Source: Seminavis robusta
Lineage: Eukaryota > Bacillariophyta > Bacillariophyceae > Naviculales > Naviculaceae
Assembly: GCA_903772945.1 (NCBI GenBank)
Contig: CAICTM010000550.1
Location: 1-60,072 of the forward strand
Direction: 5' to 3'
Length of the DNA stretch: 60,072 nucleotides
Part shown: piece by piece, positions 1 through 11,548 of the stretch
Layout of the letters: every line of letters starts with the position of its first letter
Numbering within the stretch: position 1 is the first letter of the stretch
The notes under the pieces: generated by a model
Seen by the model: the letters and a program-made list of their open reading frames with translations, nothing else
Databases searched by the model: none
What the model was told of the DNA's origin: nothing
Program-made: the position numbers and the translations under genes

Positions 1-1640
1 GAAGATCATCACCAAAGAAACCTTGCTCGCTTACCCTGACTTCAACGATCATTCGTTATCCACACGGATGCGAGTGATACTCAACTAGGTGCAGTAATCT
101 CCCAGAAGGGAAAACCTATGCGTTCTACAGCAGGAAGCTCAACCCTGCTCAGACACGCTACACCGTTCCGAGAAGGAACTTCTCAGTATCGTAGAAACTC
201 TGAAAGAGTTCCGTAACATTCTTCTAGGACAGAAGATTGTTGTACATACGGACCACAAGAATCTTACATGTAAGAACTTCAATACTGATCGCTAATGCGA
301 TGGCGCCTTATTCTGGAAGAATACGGCCCTGAACTACGGTACATCAAGGGCGAAAAGAACATCGCGCTGATGCGTTGTCGAGACTTACATCTCCAACAAT
401 GATGGTTCTTCAGAACAGATGGAAGCCAGCGAGATCGCTGAGCTCATGGCTGCAGACGAAGAGGACTTCCCTAGCGAGTTCCTCTCTCGTTCCCCGAGAT
501 CGAACATCGTCAAGGACGACAACGATATCAAGAAACTCCTCAGGGACAAGCCAAACGACTACAAGAAGCAATCTTTGCCCAGAGGGGATAAGTCTTACGA
601 CTTAGTAGTCAAAGACGACAAAATCGTCGTACCTAAGACTATGCAGAAGAAGCTAGTGAATGGTACATGGTGTACTGATGCATCCTGGCGAGATCGCACA
701 GAACTGACCATCAGCCAACACTACACCTGGAAAGGACTGCGCAAGACTGTGCAGGCCTATGTCAGCGTTGCCAGATGCCAGATGACAAACCCAAGACGCG
801 TAAGCTGGGATTGATGCCTCCAAGACTTGCGAGGAGATCCCTTGGGAAAGACTATGTATTGACTGATAGGTCCTACAACGTGGGGATCCTAAGAAAAAGA
901 ATTCCTGTACACTTCATTGCTTTACAATGATTGATCCCGTAACCGGATGGTTCGAGATTGCAGAGATCTGCTCCAGCAGCAGACAAGTAGCCATCTCCTA
1001 GAACAAACGTGGCTTACTCGGTATCCGTGGCCTGCTGAGGTTTTCATGGATAGAGGACGTGACTCTCCGGGATGAATATGGACTTCATCGCAAGTTCATA
1101 ACTACGCGTAACCCTCAAGCCCACTCTATGGTCGAGCGTGCTCATCAACCATACGCAACTTGATCGCTGTTCAAAATCAAGTGCCAAGACGACCTTGTGA
1201 ATGGATCCTTGGATGGAGTCCTCACGGCGGTTCGCTTTGCAATGATGCCACGATTCATACCACCTTGCGTGCAACGCCCGACGGCTCGTGTTCAATCGTG
1301 ACGCGATTACAACGTCCGGTTCGAAGCCAACTGGAAGTACTCAAGGACGTCGCCAACGACTAATCCAACAAACAACGATAGGGAAAAACGCGACGCGTGT
1401 CCCTCATCAATACAATGTCAACGATACCTGATGATTCAACAGTATCAGCACCGCAAAGTACGGTCAGCCAAGTACAAAGGTCCTTACACTATAGACCGAG
1501 TACATGACAATGGCACTGTACGGCTCACATGCTAACGCCAATGGCGGCACAGTCTACCAGACTTTGAACATAAGGTATATACCCATACAAGGCCTGATCC
1601 CCTTGTAGGATTGCCATCGTGCGACGCACATGTCTACATC
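1..1640 (+). mobile_element. Decayed Ty3/gypsy-type retrotransposon pol fragment
   Basis: Translated in shifting frames, the segment gives successive pieces of a Ty3/gypsy polyprotein. RNase H comes first: [19 protein letters not shown] at about 60-115, then [19 protein letters not shown] and [10 protein letters not shown] to about 270. A piece of the integrase zinc-binding region follows (QHYTWKGLRKTVQAYVS near 720-770), then integrase core pieces (MIDPVTGWFEIAEI near 930-965 and NPQAHSMVERAHQ near 1110-1150). A C-terminal tail (YKGPYTIDRVHDNGTVRL) lies near 1475-1530. The order RNase H then integrase is that of Ty3/gypsy. Stops and shifts separate the blocks, so no functional protein remains. 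The 5' part lies outside the window. No long terminal repeat pair could be identified. Confidence 0.85.
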
Positions 1641-2202
1641 CAAATCTCATGAGAGTGCCCCGCACATTAAATCATATGTTCTCCTTGTCCGACTGCTGTC
1701 GCGCCTTCTGTGACCCTTGTCAGGGGGCGAATGCAATACACGGCTCTTAGCCTTATTCGCGACTCGATCCTAGATAGGGTTTGAGTTCGACTCATGACTG
1801 AGTTTCTCGTGAATAGTCATCTGAGACAGGGTTCTCAATGACCGCTCTAGTCATACTAGGTTGATGATGAAACATCGCTCTAGATATTTAGCCAGCGTGG
1901 AGTACTTCCACGCTACTAGATCCATGCTAGACAAATCTTCCACGCGTTCCGTTTTAGGATCGTGGAGATACGTAGGATTACTACCGCAACCTACTCTATC
2001 ACACTTTATAGTCTCCCGCGGGAGACTAGATCTACGATCCCTTGATGATGATCTCTCTCGTTGATTAGTTTTCATAGCTTTCTAATCTCTCTCATAACTT
2101 TCATTCTCTCAAACTCAAAACACTCGAAAGATCTTTACACTAGCTTTTAGCGTAGTGCATCAAGATCTGGAGCAGGATTATTAATTAATAGGTAAAGGAG
2201 TT
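1641..2202. other. Non-coding stretch after retroelement
   Basis: No coding sequence recognised. It may hold the 3' end or long terminal repeat of the retroelement (for example from tgttctcc near 1677), but the partner repeat would lie outside the window. Confidence 0.3.
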
Positions 2203-3210
2203 GGGTAGGGTGATTTGTCCCTCACAAATTTTCACTTAGGCTAAGTGTGTGTAAATCCGCTTAGGCTAAATGGATTTACGTGAATCACTTAGACTAAGTG
2301 TTCTACTTAGCTAGCCTAAGCAAAACACTTTGGCTAAGCGATACACTTAGGCTAAATGATGCTCTCCGAGACATCTTCTCAACAGCACAAGTCCCTGCAG
2401 CTTGTTGTCTATACACAAACTCTGTATTACTGCTGATCCTCATTCACAATAGTAACTATATTGCCAGCAAGTGCTTTGGGGCTATGCAATGAGGGAATGG
2501 CGGCCACACCAAATGCACAACTAATGACCAACAACTCTCAGATGGTAGGCAAATACACTGAACATGTATTTGGAAACATCGGGAACATCTAGATTTTGCA
2601 AGAAAGCAACATCATTTGTACATCGGAATGGTACAACTGTACCCACAACTCCTGAGGAGTACTTTCGGACTTCCAGATGCCCTGGAACCGTAATAATTCT
2701 CAATCGTCCAGAGTCGAGCTTGGCACTTTTTTGTTGTTGCGTATTTACATTATGGCCAAGGGTGGAAGCCAGATTAATAGTATGCTGCCATGGATGGATG
2801 GTACCATCCTCCAGGGAAGTTGCAACCTGAATCTGAATCTCTGTTGTAACCCAATTAAACTCTTTCTTGTGAAGCTCTTTGAGCAGTTCACAGGAAGCTG
2901 AAAGTGGGGGCATGATGGGTGATAGTTGTGTCTCGTTGTGTCTGTGTGTGTGCTTGCTGCAGGGACTTGTGTTGTGCTGTTGAGGAGACTTGTGCTATTG
3001 AGGAGATGCCTCGGAGAGCATCACTTAGCCTAAGTGTTTCACTTAGCCTAAGTGTTTCGCTTAGCCTAAGTGAGTTGCTTTGTATGGCTTAGCCTAAGTT
3101 TATTGCTTAGCCTAAGCGTATTGCTTAGGCTAAGTAAAACACTTAGCCTAACTGGATTTTCGAGCACTTAGCCTAAGTGAAAATTTGTGAGGGACAAATC
3201 ACGCTACCCA
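2203..3210. mobile_element. Foldback/MITE-like element with long terminal inverted repeats
   Basis: The left end (gggtagggtgatttgtccc...) and the reverse complement of the right end match through a run that continues into cacaaattttcacttaggctaagtg, with one mismatch in the first ten bases. Each arm then carries at least six variants of the palindrome cttaggctaag. The inner arm ends also match: tgctctccgagacatcttc near 2360 against gaggagatgcctcggagagca near 3000, followed by agtccctgcagc. The arms are therefore about 200 bp. The centre (about 2405-2955) has no recognised transposase, although an unassigned 130-codon frame lies at 2521-2913 on the minus strand. No clear target-site duplication was found at the ends. 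It is probably mobilised in trans by a DNA transposase. Confidence 0.75.
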
Positions 3211-3451
3211 CAAGTAGACTACCTTTCTGTTTTCAATGACCTCATGGTCTCCCCAGTGGGTCACCAATATTCTCCAGATTTCCAAGTACCCCTGCATACT
3301 AGCTAGTACCTCCATAATGCCCCAGGCAAAAGTTTTTTCAAGTTTCCATGGCAGCATGGGGATATTTAGGTGCAGGTACCCGACGTGCACCGAAGAGAAT
3401 TATGGCAATGTTTCTTCGGGATGCTTGCATTGCTCTCCCAGTAACTAAAAG

Positions 3452-4402
3452 GCCGGTCTCTACCGGAGCGACTAAAGTAGCGACTAAAGGAATCCTTTAG
3501 GTGGTTGTTTAGTTCAAGATTTAGTCATTATCCTTTAGTAATGGTGGTGTCTACCAGCAGATGACTAAATCTCGGACTAAACAATTTAGTCGAGTTTTTA
3601 GTCAAAACGTGGTATCTACCGTGGCGACTAAACAAACACCGCGACTAAATCCATTGCAGGGTGCTGGACTTAAAGGACTCAAAAAAGATTTAACAAAAGT
3701 GATCACTTGGTGGGCTACCAATATTCTATCAGCATGGTGGATTTAAAGGACTCAAACAAAGACTTAACAGAAGTGATTACTTTTTGAGATAACAAGACTG
3801 AGATAACAAGACTCAAAACACACCTCTCCTCTGTCATCGTTTGCACCTCTACTATCATTCAGTCAAAGGCCGAGAAATGAAAGCCATCCCGCACTCCATA
3901 CTCTGCAATGAGGATGGCTTTCTATTCTCAACCGAAGACTGTCGGCTTGATAAAGGGTAAGTGCGATAGAGGTGCGGCTGATACTCCTCTTCGATCGTTC
4001 GATCGTTCGATCGTTCGATCGCACTCTACTTCATTGGTCGTTCGATCCTTTGCACCTCTACGATACTCCTCTTCGATCGTTCGATCGGTTGCACCTCTAC
4101 TCTATCAGCTCTGTCGCGATGCTTGATAGTGAGGCTGTGCAATGAGGGGCTGTTCTTTTTTCAAAGTGCTGTTCTAAAAGTGCTGTTCTTTTTTTAAAGA
4201 GTTCTTAAACAAGCTTTAGTCCTTACGCTCGTTCACCGACTAACCGGAGGCTGGTTAGTCGGTGAAGGAGCATAAGGACTAAAGGCTTTAGTCCGTACAA
4301 CGTTTAGTCCCTATGGTAGACACCACCCACAGAGACTAAACTATCGACTAAACTATGAAATATGGCTTAGTCGCTACTTTAGTCGCTCTGGTAGAGACCG
4401 GC
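3452..4402. mobile_element. Non-autonomous DNA transposon (MITE-like) with 7-bp target duplication
   Basis: The ends are inverted copies beginning gccggtctctacc(g/a)gagcg, followed by actaaagtagcgacta. The flanks are ctaaaag at 3445-3451 and again at 4403-4409, the longest exact direct repeat at the borders. A border drawn one or two bases further out would leave a 5-bp taaaa duplication. Both arms are full of the motif gactaaa/tttagtc, and 'ggtggtgtctacca' occurs in each. The centre contains a gatcgttc tandem run (about 3985-4090) and a segment (about 3865-3955) related to the repeat cluster at 33.2-34.6 kb. No transposase frame was seen. Confidence 0.8.
3985..4092. repeat. cgatcgtt microsatellite-like run
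   Basis: Tandem cgatcgttcgatcgtt units occur in two blocks with the phrase 'atactcctcttcgatcg' before each block. They lie inside the 3452-4402 element. The same gatc-rich motif reappears near 33520 and 34410. Confidence 0.7.
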
Positions 4403-5002
4403 CTAAAAGCTTTTTAATTATTATCAGGCAGTTTTTATAGTCGCTTTGTCTGAGTGACAGTCGAGTCACCGCTCAAGACCGAATGATTTGATCGATTCGA
4501 TTCGATTCGATTCATCAGGGTCGATTGGCTTGGCTGCGATGCCGACTAGCTAGTAAGCAGAACAGCAGCGATCAGTGTCAATCAATGCTCAGCGTAATGC
4601 CATGTTTCAGGTTCACAGTCCATCTCCTTTATAGCACCGATCCAAAGATGAGCACAGAAAGTCGCTTCCTTATCATGCTCGAGAAGTCATGGATACTGCT
4701 TTACGGTATTGTTACTAGCTAGTAGATCTAGCTAGCTGCTACCAAATGAAGTTCTCGAGTAGCCAAGATGGATCTTTCTCAGAAGATTCCATTGACTCGA
4801 ACAGATTGCTCACAATTCCATTTCCTGGAATCCGAAAGAGCTCACAAAAGCAAAAGTTAGACCTGGAAGAAATCGCAGCCACCTACCAACCTTCTACAGT
4901 ATCTATTCCATCCACCCATCACCCAACCACCAACGAAAAGAGAAACACGCAAAAACAGAAAACACAGAAAACACAAAAATCAGGGGGGGGGGGGGGGGGA
5001 AA
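4403..5002 (+). other. Spacer upstream of the large PAN-domain gene
   Basis: No gene was seen. It holds a short gattc repeat near 4493-4512, a C/A-rich stretch (about 4900-4980) like the 5' leaders of other genes here, and an uninterrupted run of 17 G at 4983-4999 just before the ATG at 5003. Confidence 0.4.
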
Positions 5003-7958
5003 ATGAAACGTCTCCTTTCCCAAGGCCGCCTTGGTCATTTGTCTGACTGTGTTGCACGGTACCGTTGTGCATGCCTTGGACTTGTGCAGCACCTGCGAGG
5101 AGGTGGTGGTTTCCGAAAATCACTTTGGCGTAACATCGCAGGCCAGAGTGACCTTGGAAGCATATTGTCCCAAAGGCCATGAGTTGGATGGCTTGGAATG
5201 CCTCAACGACAATGATGCCTTTTTTCTCTTCGCACCAGTGGTCTTCGAGGAAACTTCCGGTGACTTCAGGACTGGAATTAGGTGTGAAGCCCAAGCACCA
5301 ATTTTGCGTACTTGGCCTTCACAAGAATATCTTAATGTCACCATGACCAACAGGATTTCTTGTTTCATCCCAACCGAGCGTCCTAGTGAAGGCCCAACCA
5401 TGGAACCAAGTCCTTCACCCAGCAGCAGCCCCAGCATTACACCAAGTGAATCCCCTACTAGTACACCAAGTTCTTCACCCAGCAGCCCCAGCACAGCACC
5501 AACAGAATCTCCAAACGCACCGGTATCCTCGGCTCCTACTGGCACTCCAACGCATTTTCGTTGTCTGCAAGAAACTGTGGCTTCGCATGATGCCATCTTT
5601 TCAGTCACGACTGCAACCGAACTCAGTCAAATTACAGGTGCGTCCTTGGACGTCGCCAATAACTGCAACGGTGTCGAAGATGCTGGGTGCCTTCCTCGTG
5701 TTGACATCCAGATTCCCAGTGACACTGAAATTGTGTGCGACGAAGCAACACCCATCATTGAATTACTACATGTCCCCTGTATCTTTGTCACTGGAGGTTT
5801 CATCACCAACAGCTGCCAAATTCAAGTCGGAGCTGACAACCAGAACCCCCCCTCTGCAGTGTTCTTTCAAGATATGGTTGTGAAGGGCAACGTCAATATC
5901 ACTGTCTTGGATCCAGGAGCGTTGTTACTCTACACAATGTCGACTTCTTCGTCAATAAACCCATTTATTGCGAGGGCAAACGGGGACAAGCGCAGAACGA
6001 TGATCAGATAATGGTATTGGAGGACTTCGACCCCGATGCCTATGAGTGCGATTATTTGGACGCCGCGTCCATTGTCGAACCTCCGACTCAGGCTAGGTTG
6101 GCAGGATCTACTACCTTATTCTATGAAACATTGGAGGACTTCGAAAGTGACCGAGACAAGAATGGTCTAAACTTGATCTCTAGCATTGAGGATTCAGTGT
6201 CGGTAGTTTTTGGAAGCTCTGATAAACTTCGTTTGGAGTCCCTCACGCACTCCCAGCTCGCAAACTCCAGCAACACTTTGGTGTTACAGATCGTGACCAG
6301 GACTAAGAATGCGGATGTCAAGGTTGGAACAGATCTTTACGATGGCCCACTTGGAACGCAAACAACCCATGGAGTGGATGTTATTCTCTCTTCTGGTTTC
6401 TTTTCTGATTTGAGGTTCCCCAGTCACATCTTCCTTCAGTCAGACGATGCTTGTGTTTCTTCGATTACGTTGAAGTTGGATCAGAACGTCGTGGCATCCA
6501 AAGACTTGGCAGACTTCGCCTCGTGCTCGAAAGAGTTCGCTGTGGATTACAACGAGGAACTCCAGTAAGTGTTCTATCTCTGTTTTCACCCGACAACCTC
6601 GCAACAATAGACCGAATCGACTTCTCACATACATGCTTTCGATTTCGTTTCCTCTACTAGGTGCATTCGCCTCAGTTCAACGTATCTCAAGGACTTTGCC
6701 TTGGATCTCATGCAGAAGAAAGCCGATAAGTTTTGTAGCCAAGTTTCATTGAGGCGAGATCCAAGCTACATGGAAGCTCTCACGTTCCAAGTTGAAGGAC
6801 TTGAATTGGAAGGGATCACTTTTGTTGACTCACAGGATGAATTGAGGCTCACACCTGGAGACGGTTTGGATAGCAAACCTAGGCTTCCAGTCTTCCCAGT
6901 TGCTAGGTCACAAAACGAGTCCCAATTAGTCGACAATCCGATCTTGTCCAAGATCCGAATCATGTCATACGACGTGGTGCTGTTCGAGTGGGACGCCAAC
7001 AACACCTACCGTTGCCTATCGTCATGCGCGCCCTTTGCGGATCAAGATGGGCTTCTGTTCATGACTGAAGGGTCAAACTCGACTATTGAGAATGGAACGG
7101 ATTCTCAAGGCCTCATCCTAGTCAGGGATGCCACCTTTGATCTCACTGCAACAGGATGTGACATGTTGACGAAGATGGAACTGGACCAGGGGGTTAGCGG
7201 AGAAGAAGAGTGTACACAGGTAGAAGAGCCCGTTGATTCTCTGGGCGAGATCGTCACCTATCTAGAAAGACTTGATGACAATGGGAAGAGGACACTCAAG
7301 ATTATTCCAACTACCAACGACACTGTGGTGCTCGAAGACCTCCCAAGCTTTGCTGTTCCTTCCTTTGTCCGAGTGCAAATCGATGGATCGAAGTCAGCCA
7401 TCAGAGTGCAGGATGTCTGTTGAGGTTAGCGAAAATGGACTTCTCGAATTCAATGATATCACCTTTGGAGCGGAAGATGAGAATGCAACAACGGCTCTGG
7501 TAAACAGCGGCACAATGGTTCTCGATGGATGCACTCTTCAAAGTGGCGTCGAGATAAAGTCATTGTCTGGCAATCTACGAGTAACCAGCAGCATCATCGA
7601 GGCAATCGACATCTCGGTCGAGCAAGGCACGGCAGAGTTCTCGTACGGGAAAATGGAGGCACTTCAAAGCCTTTCAAATGAGGGCTCTTTGTTCTTTCAA
7701 TCCATGGAAGTAGCGTCATCGGAATTTGCTTTTTACTCTGGAAGTGGAAGTTTTTCGTTGGCTGATGCACAAGGCATGTATTCCTTAGCAGATTCGGGTG
7801 TGCTCGAGACGTACTGTAGCTCCAGTTCGGCAACTGATGTGCAACCACAATTGACGAAAGTTAAGGATCTCCAGGAATGTCAAGACCAATGTGATGCCAA
7901 TGACAAATGCCGTGGTATCTGGTTTGACAGCGAGGGTCTCACATTTGATACAAAATGA
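5003..7958 (+). other. Module 1: secretion signal, PSxxPS linker and beta-helix-like region
   Basis: In frame from 5006 the N-terminus reads as a signal peptide (hydrophobic ALVICLTVLHGTVVHA), but the ATG at 5003 is one base out of frame with it (aaa run at 5006-5008). Then follow a Cys-containing domain (CSTCEE...CPKGHELDGLECLND) and a Ser/Pro/Thr linker with PSxSPS units (about 5385-5545), as in many diatom secreted proteins. The next region has repeating short strands with LxFxxITF/VxSGTMxLDGCT patterns (6770-7750), which suggests a right-handed beta-helix. That fold is inferred from the pattern only. The intron 6565-6660 joins cleanly as NEELQ/CIRLSS. Confidence 0.5.
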
Positions 7959-10900
7959 TGGAACTGCTGTTTGCGGCCTTTGTCTTCCGGGAAGTTGCCA
8001 CTTTGATTGTGCACTTGAAAGCTCATACGTCTTGAACAAGCAACCCGTTGTGGCATTCACAGCATTGGGACAAGGTTTTTGCCCAGTAGCAACACCAAAG
8101 GCCCCAACTACACCTCCAGCCCTGTCAACGGAAGATGCCGAGGCTGGTGCTACACTCTAAGCTTCTGCAATGCCTACACGTTCGATCCTGTCACCAAATT
8201 GTGCACGTTTTATGACAACGCTGCAGTTACCCAATGTAACGACTCTCCAGAGAACGCTCTCGTTGTTGATACAAACCACAATGATGCGCTTGGAAGGTTC
8301 GTCGAACTTCCAGCTGGATTGTGCTATCCCGAAGACGACAACCGAGAACTTACTAGCATTGGCCAAGGGGTTCAAACATGGCTTGCAACTGCGGCTGACT
8401 GTTCTGCGCTCTGTGGTGCCTTGGCAGAATGTTCTGCTTTTGAGATTGATTCTGTTTCTTCGCGTTGTCGATACTTCTCATGGGATGCCGAAGTTCAAGT
8501 CTCCTCCAACTGCACCGGCAAAGCTTTCATGTCTGTTCAAGACTCGTCCTTCCCCCTTGGCTTGAGCTCCAGTGTAATGCGTTTTGATTGCAGCGCTGAG
8601 CCTTCACTCTCGCAGCTAAAAGTCAATTCAGGAGGTCCTAAAGTCTGCGAAACTCTGTGTAAGTTTATTCTTCCAAGGCTTTGTACGTATTGCAGCTTCA
8701 GAAGCGATTCTAACAGCAACCCTTCGTTTGCGTTCTTGTTTCCGAAGGCCATACAAATCCCTTGTGCTTGGCCTACACCTACCAGGGAAGCAGTGCTGGA
8801 ACTCCGGATTGCTTCTTGTGGAGTGACACGAGTTACCTTGATTGGCTGCTGAACCCTGAACGTTGCGAAGCGTCTTTCGGGGAGACCTATCTCATAACAA
8901 AAAGAGTCGATTTTGTCCAAAACGACGACATGATTCTCCCCTGTGACATGGAATCGCCACTGGACGCAGTCGAAGACGCGATTACGCCGGACAACTGCAA
9001 GGCTGTTTGCCTACGCACTGTTGGCTGTAGCACGTTCACCTTCAGCTTGGAAGATGGATGTCGTCTCACGTGCCCGGCCACCAACGAAGCTACCGGTTCG
9101 AATCAAACTGTTCCTCGGGCCTTCGAGAAAAAAGAGATAAATGTGGAGCTGGGCTATGTGAACTATGTCGGCGTAACAACCTGCATCAACGCACGACACC
9201 TACCGGACCGAAAACTGTACACTGCAGTTAGCGAGTCAACATGTCGCTATCTGTGCGACTTGGCAGGTAAGCTGTTGTGTGGCAAGGTTTTCGCCCCGTT
9301 CTATATGTTGTGAAAGACGAGTCCTCACCACCATTGTTGTTGCACGATGAAATACAAAGACAGCTGCATGGGGTATTTTGCAAAAACATTTTCAACAGGT
9401 GCAAGAAAATGCTCGTTCTTTGAATACGTAGAAACGAGAGAGTGTGAACCAAATGAAAAACCCCGTTATAGAAATTTGGCGTTTCAGGGTAGGCATCTCT
9501 CAGAGTTTCATCCTACCCCGTCTTCCGTCAAGATTATTTAGCATGGAGTGTACGTCGATTCAGTACAGTCCCTCTTCTCGCCAATGTACATTGCTAGGTG
9601 GAGACAAGGTAGTGTCAACGAATGGGCTTGCATCTGATCCATACGTCATGAGCAAAGTCCCAGTCAATCCATTTGTGAAAGTCCAGTCCTCAGAGACTGT
9701 TTGTCCGGATTCAAATGCACTGATGTTGACCCAAGCAGGCATATGGGATGCGGAAGCATGTCAAAGCCTTTGCTTGTCTCATACCCACTGTTCTATTGTC
9801 CATCACGACAGTGCAACTGGGATTTGTCACCTTTATGACAGCGAATCATTCTTACAAAGCGACTGTGCTCAGCAACCCACCTCGGAGAGCTCCCTGTATG
9901 TCTCCTATCTTCAATTCTTGTTCCGGGATTCCATTTCGTTTGCGTCATTCGGTGCCAGCCAAGGTGAAACGAAAACGCTTTGTGTTTCGGGGGAATCTCC
10001 GGCGGCAACTGTCACAGATATTCCATCAGAGGCAGGTTGCGCGTTCTTGTGTGAGGAAACACAACCAGACTGCAATGCATACACCTATGACGAAGGAGAG
10101 AAGACGTGCGAGCTCCATCGGAACGACTTTGAATTGTCCAAGTGTGCCTCGCGTTCAACGGTTCTCGGTGTATCCTATAAACGAATGCGGTTCAGAGACT
10201 TGGAAGACGAAGAATGCCTTTCTGGGCAAGCAAATCTCATCAACGGCTACTCTGGCATCCACGACTACCCCGAATGTGCTGCTCTATGTGAAGCTTCGTC
10301 TGGCTGCCAAGCATTCAAAGTGGAAGGAACAGATTGCGCCCTGTACGACACCTCTGAAACAGGCTCCTGCCCAGGTCTGGGAGCTTCCGAAAAGTCATTT
10401 GTTCTTTTCAGCGAAAAGCTTTACACAGGGCTGGGCCATGCATATTGTCCTGCGTTCAATACACCCAAGCAATTGTGCGATGATACTACACGATGCGAAA
10501 GTATCCAACACAGAGTCGACGGTGAGTGCGTCCTGCATGCTGGCCGGGATTTTGTCGCTTGCGCGAATAGCGGGAACTCTAAGTCTTCGTATCTCTCGTC
10601 GTCGATATTGTTCCAGAAACCATCCAAGATGTTGTCCCTTCCCAGCACATGCCTCGCATATCTGGATGAAGACAGGTGTGTTGGTGGCTGAGGATGAAGA
10701 CAAATGTGGTCTAGGAGAAGTGTGTGACATCGAACAGGACTGCCAGAGCCCTCTGGTATGCCAACATGCAAGCACTCGCAATGCCGATTTGGGCACGGTA
10801 GCAAAAGGTGAAGCGGAATCAACGCCGAAAAAGTTCTGCGTTCTGTCCGACGTGTCTGCTGACGAATCGGACTGCGAGGAGACTTGTTTAGCCAATCCCC

Positions 10901-11454
10901 AGTGTGTTGGCATCTATCGTCAAGGCAGCGCTTGTTTGGAATTGAGATCGGAAGATCTTAATCGGGTTGAACCATCCACTCATTGTTCTCAAGACTCGGT
11001 AGCTCTGCTACCGGTCAAGTTTCGGTAGGTGTTTGCCAGCCTTTTCCATGCATGGCGTATATCGCGAATTGTCCTAACAAATGTCTTGACTAACTGCCAC
11101 AGAGAAAACCCTTATCAAGAAAAGGAAAAAGCATGCCTAAATAAGCCTTTGAATATGGGGCCGTTCGTGCAGACCGAGCTTGCCGATTGTATCAATATAT
11201 GCAATAGCTTCTCCCCTTGCCAACACTTCACTCATTCAGCTGATGGAACCTGCTCCCTTTTTGCCTCGCAAGTTGGAGATGTCGGCGAAGATTGTGCGTT
11301 ACCACAGGGTGTCACAGCCTATGTCAATACAAGGTCTTTCGTTCAGGAGATTGAGTTTATGGGAGTCCCAGAACGAGTTTTCGCACAGGTGCATGCCCTG
11401 TCGTATGATGAGTGCGCAGCAAGCTGCAGACGGCTAGACCAATGCCTTGCCTTC
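7800..11454 (+). other. Module 2: array of PAN/apple domains
   Basis: Repeated units show the PAN/apple pattern: a Cys, then C-x2-LC or C-x3-C-x5-C, an aromatic 'AF/YTY' strand, and a closing C-x-L/F. Examples are CQDQCDANDKCRGIWF (7870-7925), CSALCGALAECSAFEID (8400-8450), CKAVCLRTVGCSTFTF (8995-9045), CQSLCLSHTHCSIVHH (9760-9805), CAFLCEETQPDCNAYTY (10040-10090), CAALCEASSGCQAF (10275-10315), CEETCLANPQCVGIY (10875-10920) and CAASCRRLDQCLAF (11412-11454). PAN domains bind proteins or sugars outside the cell. The array continues after the next intron with CEELCTATPHCIGY near 12350 and CQARCNDLEEC near 12620. Confidence 0.65.
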
Positions 11455-11548
11455 GTGAGTATGCCCGCTTCCGGTGCTGTCTGGTTTATCACAAATCAAA
11501 TGCTCAAACTTTTCCTCTTCTGCACAAAATTGCATGGATAATCGGCAG

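Noticed and set aside
9489..9541. 53-nt intron in the large gene
   Set aside because: An acceptor at 9562-9563 gives a 75-nt intron and joins LAFQ to YSPSSRQC, a better PAN match, though one base remains extra.
10665..10715. 25-nt intron between two gatgaagac copies
   Set aside because: Far too short to splice. A small tandem duplication with a frame break is more likely.
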